Of a stretch of DNA of 10,703 nucleotides, positions 6,333 to 10,703 are shown in pieces. Position 1 is the stretch's first letter. Each line of letters starts with the position of its first letter. This DNA is from Chloroflexota bacterium (GTDB taxonomy: Bacteria; Chloroflexota; Dehalococcoidia; SAR202; UBA826). The position numbers and the translations under genes are program-made. The notes under the pieces are model-generated. The model saw only the letters and a list, made by a program, of their open reading frames with translations. It had not been told where the DNA came from and made no database searches. The stretch is taken from assembly GCA_002696685.1 (NCBI GenBank), contig NZSI01000066.1:11198-21900 (forward strand), in the 5' to 3' direction.

Positions 6333-7781
6333 ATGACGACTGTACAATCTAGAAAAGAAACAGTCCAAATGGCTCATCTCCTACGCCGTGCGGGATTTGG
6401 AGCGACGCCGTCTGAAATGGATAAAGCGTTATCTCAAGGATACGGCGATACTTTGGACGAACTTCTTAACCCTGACCACCCTGACGTAATTCCTGATGAC
6501 TTGATTCGCAGATATCACGTTGATTTGTCTGATCTGAGGTCTGGAGGGGGACCCCATTGGGTTTACAGGCTTGTTATGACTGATACTCCTTTAAGGGAGA
6601 AGATGTGCCTGTTTTGGCACAGGGTCTTCGCTACAGCTTCTACAAAGCTCATTCAAAGTAGAGTTGTAACTAATCAAGTTTCTATGTTCAGAGAACACGG
6701 GATGGGTAGTTTCGACAATTTGTTAATTCAATTGTCTAAAGATCCCGCGATGATAATGTGGTTAGATAATCAGGATAATCATGGGGCAAATATAAATGAA
6801 AACTATGGGAGAGAAATTCTTGAACTGTTTGCAATGGGTGTAGGTAACTATACTGAGGAGGATATACAGGATACTTCTAGGGCATTTACCGGCTGGCGGA
6901 TAGTAAACCCTGATTATATGTCGATACGTATGCGCAACAACACTGCTAGGCCGTATGGTTATATGTCATGGCAGTTTGAATATGATGATGAAGACCACGA
7001 CCATGAAGAAAAGACTATCTTAGGGCAAACTGGTAATTGGAATGGGGAGGATGCTGTAAGGATTATATGTGAGCAGGAGGCTACAGCAAGATTTCTTGCT
7101 CGCCATCTTTATCATTTCTTTGTTGCTGATGAACTCCCGGTTCCTCAATGGCCTCATGAAGATCCCGTAAATCCCGATGCGATAGATGCATTGGTCGAGA
7201 CGTATTTCAATAGCGGACACAGCATAAAAGCGATGCTGAAAAACCTCTTCGAGGCTGACTTTTTCAAGGACGAATCTTCAAGGTTTGCACGTATAAAAAG
7301 CCCTGCGGAAATGGTTATTGGCACCATGAGACTTGCCGGGCCTGTTGAACTTCCATCCGACGATATATTTGCTGCGGATGCGGCTTGTGGGAACATGGGT
7401 CAGGCGTTGATGAGACCTCCAAGTGTTGAAGGTTGGCAGGGAGGAGTTGAATGGATCAATACTGGTGCATACGTCGAAAGGGTTAATTTCGCGGGTAGAA
7501 TTCTGAATGACCCGGACAAAGTAGGCATAAGAGATATAGTTGACAGGATCAAATCTATGGAACCCTCCGGAAAGATGTCTTACGACAGCTTAGTTGACCA
7601 TTGTTTAGATGTCCTGGGGCCCCTAGATGTGATGGAAACGACAAAAAACGGGTTGAAGAATTATGCCTCCAAATTTGGGAACATGTCTTGGTCTGAGGAA
7701 GATTCAGCGAATATATTTGATGAGGCTGCTGTAGCAGTAATTCAGCTGGTTGTTTCGAGTCAGGAATATCAAACAGTTTAG
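6333..7781 (+). CDS. DUF1800 family protein
   Basis: This matches the DUF1800 family (about 450-550 residues; here 482), whose biochemical role is not established. Hallmarks are the N-terminal HLLRRAGFGATPSEMD (15-30), REKMCLFWHRVFA (88-100), a long central block with MIMWLDNQDN (140-149), NENYGREILELFAMGVGNYTEEDI (155-178) and RAFTGWRI (183-190), a His/Asp/Glu-rich run before KTILG (about 216-231), and PPSVEGWQGG (362-371). The conserved acidic and histidine residues could bind metal, but this is not shown. Many relatives carry export signals; this N-terminus is polar (MTTVQSRKETVQM), so the protein appears cytoplasmic. AGGAGGAG 5 bases before the ATG supports a high translation rate. It is the first gene of the cassette, 32 bases before the NHL gene. 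Confidence 0.9.
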   Translation: MTTVQSRKETVQMAHLLRRAGFGATPSEMDKALSQGYGDTLDELLNPDHPDVIPDDLIRRYHVDLSDLRSGGGPHWVYRLVMTDTPLREKMCLFWHRVFATASTKLIQSRVVTNQVSMFREHGMGSFDNLLIQLSKDPAMIMWLDNQDNHGANINENYGREILELFAMGVGNYTEEDIQDTSRAFTGWRIVNPDYMSIRMRNNTARPYGYMSWQFEYDDEDHDHEEKTILGQTGNWNGEDAVRIICEQEATARFLARHLYHFFVADELPVPQWPHEDPVNPDAIDALVETYFNSGHSIKAMLKNLFEADFFKDESSRFARIKSPAEMVIGTMRLAGPVELPSDDIFAADAACGNMGQALMRPPSVEGWQGGVEWINTGAYVERVNFAGRILNDPDKVGIRDIVDRIKSMEPSGKMSYDSLVDHCLDVLGPLDVMETTKNGLKNYASKFGNMSWSEEDSANIFDEAAVAVIQLVVSSQEYQTV

Positions 7782-7813
7782 GTAGATTGTAGAGCTTTGG
7801 TGAGGAGAGATTT

Positions 7814-8818
7814 ATGACCACCACAACTTTTAAGCTGGAATATTTAACAAATGTTGGATTTGCTGCCGATTTTGGTGGGAGAGGTTTTCAGCTACCAACC
7901 TCGATGGCTATTAGGTCAGATGGAACGATTTTTGTTGCTAGCCGTGGGAAGCCTACTACTAAGGGCTCAAATGGGATTCAAATGGTAACAAAGGATCATG
8001 ATTTTCTTGGCCAGATTGCCACTAATGACAGTGCTCTTGGGGGAATGATCTGGCCAACTGATATCGTCTTAGATGGTGACGAAAATATTTATCTTTCGGA
8101 CGAGAAACTTCATAGGATCACAAAATTTGATCGGGATGGTAATCCGGTTGGTTATTGGGGTGAGAAAGGCTCGCAACCTGGCCAGTTTAATCAACCTAGC
8201 GGACTACTTGTGCAGGGGGACTATCTCTTAGTGGTGGATTCAAGGAACAACAGGGTACAAAGATACACTTTTGACGGGCAGTATATTGACCAATGGGGAA
8301 GACAAGGTTCGGAAAATGGTGAATTTGATCTCCCTTGGGGGATCTGTGATGACTCCAAGGGAGACATATATGTGGCAGACTGGAGAAATGATCGTATCCA
8401 GAAATTCACCTCTGAGGGTGTATTTTTAACAGTGATCGGCCAGTCAGGTAGCGATGATGGTCAACTTAACAGACCTGCAGGTGTCGCTGTAGATGAAGAA
8501 GGAAATATATACGTTGCAGATTGGGGCAATCAACGGTTGCAGGTCCTTGACTCAGATGGGAATTTTTTAGACGCCCACCGCGGTGCAGCGGATTTAAATC
8601 CATGGGCTGTAGAATATCTTGCCTCTCAGGATGACGAGCGAGCAGCTCGAGCGACTTATCAATCCGTCTATGAGTCAGATACTGATGACCCTTCAGAGGT
8701 TTCTGCACGAATGGAGGCTTATTTATGGGATCCATGCTCGGTTCGATTAGACGATGATGGTAGAGTTTACGTGCTGGAAACAGGACGCCACAGATTTCAG
8801 ATTTTTGAAAGGGTGTAA
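7814..8818 (+). CDS. NHL-repeat beta-propeller protein
   Basis: NHL repeats build a six-bladed beta-propeller that usually serves as a binding scaffold or, less often, an enzyme (lyase or hydrolase type). The 334 residues show blades near 26-66, 77-113, 125-157, 172-205 and 219-250, with a last blade at about 304-333. Repeats show the pattern GDIYVADWRNDRIQKF or NIYVADWGNQRLQVL. The blades are separated by glycine-rich turns containing G(Q/E)F or GQL then P.G. Residues about 255-303 form a charged, probably helical insertion between the fifth and last blades. No signal peptide is seen (MTTTTFKLEYLTN). The ATG has GAGGAGAG (7802-7809) just upstream. It lies between the DUF1800 and DUF1501 genes with 32- and 34-base gaps, suggesting co-expression and perhaps a scaffold role for the other two products; this role is inferred. 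Confidence 0.85.
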   Translation: MTTTTFKLEYLTNVGFAADFGGRGFQLPTSMAIRSDGTIFVASRGKPTTKGSNGIQMVTKDHDFLGQIATNDSALGGMIWPTDIVLDGDENIYLSDEKLHRITKFDRDGNPVGYWGEKGSQPGQFNQPSGLLVQGDYLLVVDSRNNRVQRYTFDGQYIDQWGRQGSENGEFDLPWGICDDSKGDIYVADWRNDRIQKFTSEGVFLTVIGQSGSDDGQLNRPAGVAVDEEGNIYVADWGNQRLQVLDSDGNFLDAHRGAADLNPWAVEYLASQDDERAARATYQSVYESDTDDPSEVSARMEAYLWDPCSVRLDDDGRVYVLETGRHRFQIFERV

Positions 8819-8840
8819 ACTCAATTACTAATTGACTTAT

Positions 8841-8845
8841 AGGAG
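8841..8845 (+). promoter_or_regulatory. Ribosome binding site fixing the DUF1501 start at 8853
   Basis: AGGAG lies 7 bases before the ATG at 8853. An in-frame TTG at 8832 would extend the protein by 7 residues but would place this ribosome binding site inside the coding region, and no comparable site precedes 8832. The shorter start is therefore preferred. Confidence 0.7.
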
Positions 8846-8852
8846 TTGTTTG

Positions 8853-9977
8853 ATGGCTGAAAAAAAAATAGTGGTAGTGCAACTTTCAGGTGGTAATGAT
8901 TATTTAAATTGCGTTATCCCATATAACAATCCAGATTATGTGGATAATAGACCTAACGTCAGAATTACAGAGGATGAGGTCATTCCAATAGGTAATGGTC
9001 TTGGAATGAACCCGGCAATGGCGCCTATTAAGGATCTATATGATCAAGGCAAAGTTGCAGTTGTACACGGAGTAGGGTACCCGATTCCAAACCGATCCCA
9101 TTTTCGCTCAATGGATATCTGGCATACTGCAGAGCCGACTAAGGTAGGAAATGAAGGTTGGCTTGGCAACACAATAAATCAGCTTCACCCCCAGCATGAT
9201 AATGTCGTAGCGGCTGTCAATTTTGGCTCAGGATTGCCCAGAGCTCTGGTGTCACATGGTGCTCCAGTGGCATCCGTGACCGATCTTGAAACATACGGAT
9301 TGATGAGTCATATGGGTGATACTTCTCAGAGGGATGAAGCTCTTCAGGCGTTTAGGGACATGTACACTCAAGCATTGGGAAGTGGACCAGTGATGGACTA
9401 CTTGAGTCAGACAGGTTTGGATGCTTTAAAAGGAGCTGATATTCTTGGCACCGTTACCGAAAAATATTCCTCTGATGTTGAATATGCCACAAACTCATTT
9501 GCGAAAGCTATGAAGGGTGCAGCCCAAGTATTACAAGCAGATATAGGGACACGCATTTGTTATACCCAACATGGAAGTTTTGACGCTCATACAAATGGAA
9601 TAGCGTTACAAGAGGGTCTTCTTACCGATGTTGCGGGTGGTATTTACGATTTTTATACCGATATGAAACAAGCCAATAAGAGTGAAGATGTGATTATGTT
9701 CGTATTTTCTGAATTTGGTAGGAGAGTCAAGGATAATGGCAACGGAACTGATCATGGATCAGGTGGAGTCGCGTTTGTTATTGGGGATGGTGTAGCTGGA
9801 GGACAGTACAGCGAGTATCCGTCTCTTCGTAGTGAGGATCTATTGGAAGGCGACCTTCATTTCAATCTGGACTTTAGAAGTTTATACACTGAAATTATGG
9901 AAGACTGGATGGAAGTCGACGCTAAACCCGTGGTTAAAGGGGAATACGAGAGAGTGGGGTTCTTGAACTCTAAATAG
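8853..9977 (+). CDS. DUF1501 family protein (alkaline-phosphatase-superfamily-like)
   Basis: DUF1501 proteins belong to the alkaline phosphatase/sulfatase-like superfamily; no reaction is established for most of them. From the ATG at 8853 the protein has 374 residues. Visible motifs are VVVQLSGGNDYLN (7-19; usually GGNDGLN), RPNVRI (33-38), LGMNPAMAPIKDLY (50-63), RSHFRSMDIW (81-90), GWLGN (102-106), HGSFDAHTNG (240-249; usually GWDTH), SEFGRRVKDNGNGTDHGSGG (286-305) and a GG.Y near 316-319. The Asp and His residues of the DAH and GTDHG motifs are the likely metal ligands. Relatives usually begin with a twin-arginine export signal; this one starts MAEKKIVVVQ, straight into the first strand, so it appears cytoplasmic. 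It is the last gene of the cassette and is followed by a strong terminator. Confidence 0.9.
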   Translation: MAEKKIVVVQLSGGNDYLNCVIPYNNPDYVDNRPNVRITEDEVIPIGNGLGMNPAMAPIKDLYDQGKVAVVHGVGYPIPNRSHFRSMDIWHTAEPTKVGNEGWLGNTINQLHPQHDNVVAAVNFGSGLPRALVSHGAPVASVTDLETYGLMSHMGDTSQRDEALQAFRDMYTQALGSGPVMDYLSQTGLDALKGADILGTVTEKYSSDVEYATNSFAKAMKGAAQVLQADIGTRICYTQHGSFDAHTNGIALQEGLLTDVAGGIYDFYTDMKQANKSEDVIMFVFSEFGRRVKDNGNGTDHGSGGVAFVIGDGVAGGQYSEYPSLRSEDLLEGDLHFNLDFRSLYTEIMEDWMEVDAKPVVKGEYERVGFLNSK

Positions 9978-9995
9978 ACGTTAATCTCATGTTGT

Positions 9996-10037
9996 AAAAA
10001 AGGGGGGAGAACATCAAGTTGTTCTTCCCCCTTTTTT
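9996..10037. terminator. Bidirectional intrinsic terminator
   Basis: An 18-pair stem (9996-10013 with 10020-10037) contains one G-T wobble and a 6-base loop. It has six A on the left, a core of five G-C pairs plus the wobble, and six T on the right. Because the A-tract becomes a U-tract on the opposite strand, it can stop transcription in both directions. It lies between the convergent DUF1501 gene (stop 18 bases before) and the enolase-superfamily gene (stop 12 bases after). Confidence 0.9.
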
Positions 10038-10049
10038 CTCTGATTGAGG

Positions 10050-10703
10050 TTACCTAACTGCTCTTTCCTCCAACCAATCCAAGCTGACTTCTATTCCGAA
10101 ACCTGGCGCGTCTGACGGTTTAACGTATCCATTCTTTATGACCGGTGTTCCTGGTAGTGAAACCATTTCTTCAAGTGGAACTCCCGGAGGGGAGACACCT
10201 TCAGAACGCTCCCCCCATGGAATCACAGGCATTGCATATGCCAGGTGTTGTCCATATGGATAGTTCATACCTGCATGACCTATAACGGTCAATCCATGTG
10301 CCTCCGCTATATGACAAATTCTGATACTGGCGGTCATGCCTCCTACCCATTGTATGTCTGGCTGTAGTATGTCTACCAAGCCACGACCTGCTGCATCTGC
10401 GAATGGATGTATCGTATACCAGTGTTCTCCAGTAGCAAGCGTTTGTCCAGGAACTCGTGCCCTAAGCTTTGCGTAGCTGTCCATATCCTCTGGAAGCATA
10501 TAATCCTCGAGCCACTTAATGTTGTACGGCTTTAGTGCCTCAGACACTCTCACCGCGTACTCTATGTTCGATGACAGCCACGAATCTACAGCCAGTTCTA
10601 CATCAGGTCCGATCTGGTCACGAGCATTCGCTATTATCTCCACGTTTTTATTTAGACCCGCAAGTCCTTCTTCGGGACCGTGTCGTAAAAAGACTTTTAC
10701 AGC
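10050..10703 (-). CDS. Enolase-superfamily dehydratase, L-rhamnonate dehydratase-like (partial, N-terminus beyond the window)
   Basis: The frame is open from the window edge to its stop, giving 217 residues of the C-terminal part. A GTG at 10641-10643 is internal, since the reading continues upstream with family-like sequence (AVKVFLRHGPEEGLAGLNKN). Members abstract an alpha proton from a carboxylate and eliminate water, using Mg2+. Numbered from the edge, the metal ligands are Asp40 (AVDSW), Glu66 (WLEDYMLPED) and Glu93 (TGEHWYT), with the Asp116 (QPD) and His143 (GHAGM) catalytic dyad. The spacing of these residues and the RHGPEEG, WLE...LPED and TGEH motifs favour the L-rhamnonate dehydratase subgroup. 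The final assignment is not certain, because the N-terminal capping domain that defines specificity is missing. It lies opposite the cassette, separated by the bidirectional terminator. Confidence 0.85.
   Translation of the reverse strand, partial: AVKVFLRHGPEEGLAGLNKNVEIIANARDQIGPDVELAVDSWLSSNIEYAVRVSEALKPYNIKWLEDYMLPEDMDSYAKLRARVPGQTLATGEHWYTIHPFADAAGRGLVDILQPDIQWVGGMTASIRICHIAEAHGLTVIGHAGMNYPYGQHLAYAMPVIPWGERSEGVSPPGVPLEEMVSLPGTPVIKNGYVKPSDAPGFGIEVSLDWLEERAVR

Noticed and set aside
7814..8818. Repeated GDIYVAD-type segments as a DNA-level tandem repeat
   Set aside because: The similarity is at the protein level, as expected for NHL blades; the DNA copies have diverged.
8832..8852. Upstream TTG start extending the DUF1501 protein by 7 residues
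   Set aside because: It places the AGGAG at 8841-8845 inside the gene and adds no signal peptide or family-like sequence; ATG at 8853 is better supported.
8466..8882. - strand open frame of 138 codons across the NHL/DUF1501 junction
   Set aside because: It is antisense to NHL repeats and the DUF1501 start, with no recognisable motif and no ribosome binding site evident.
10641..10643. GTG as the start of a short 197-residue enolase-superfamily protein
   Set aside because: The frame stays open to the window edge and the extra residues (KVFLRHGPEEG) match the family, so the gene is cut by the edge rather than short.

Overview
The window looks like a piece of chromosome from a free-living, probably marine bacterium. 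It is AT-leaning, densely packed and has no tRNA, rRNA, insertion sequence or CRISPR array that I could see. The gene mix (a type III CaiB/BaiF CoA-transferase, a metallo-beta-lactamase-fold hydrolase, an L-rhamnonate-dehydratase-like enolase-superfamily protein, a methyltetrahydrofolate-methyltransferase-like protein and a DUF1800/DUF1501 pair) resembles what is known of Chloroflexota of the SAR202 type. That placement is an inference from gene content, not a phylogenetic result.

Layout. (1) Positions 1-1907, + strand: the tail of an upstream gene (stop at 107-109), a divergent PlsY-like glycerol-3-phosphate acyltransferase starting on TTG, and a membrane-anchored family 2 glycosyltransferase starting on GTG. 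They are nearly back to back (3- and 4-base gaps) and probably form one operon for glycolipid or glycosylated/acylated carotenoid synthesis. (2) Positions 1908-2892, + strand: a 112-base spacer with promoter-like boxes and a repeated TATGAC, then an XRE-type regulator with a C-terminal segment resembling the end of a GAF domain. (3) Positions 2903-4999, - strand: a two-gene operon, CoA-transferase then metallo-beta-lactamase-fold hydrolase, convergent with the regulator. (4) Positions 5000-5154: a divergent spacer with a tandem CGTTTATG repeat and a possible 13-codon leader ORF, then on the + strand a stand-alone pterin-binding (MeTr/DHPS-fold) methyltransferase-like gene with an unusual N-terminal insertion. 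(5) Positions 6271-9977, + strand: a three-gene cassette DUF1800 - NHL beta-propeller - DUF1501, with an extended -10 promoter candidate and good ribosome binding sites. (6) A strong bidirectional intrinsic terminator at 9996-10037 separates this cassette from a convergent, edge-truncated enolase-superfamily dehydratase on the - strand.

How the genes may work together. The CoA-transferase, hydrolase, pterin-binding protein and acid-sugar dehydratase suggest catabolism of organic acids, methylated compounds and sugar acids, but no substrate can be read from the sequence. The DUF1800-NHL-DUF1501 cassette is the best candidate for an undescribed system. The DUF1800/DUF1501 pairing is a recurrent one of unknown function. 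Here a propeller gene sits between the two, and none of the three proteins shows an export signal once the DUF1501 start is corrected to 8853.
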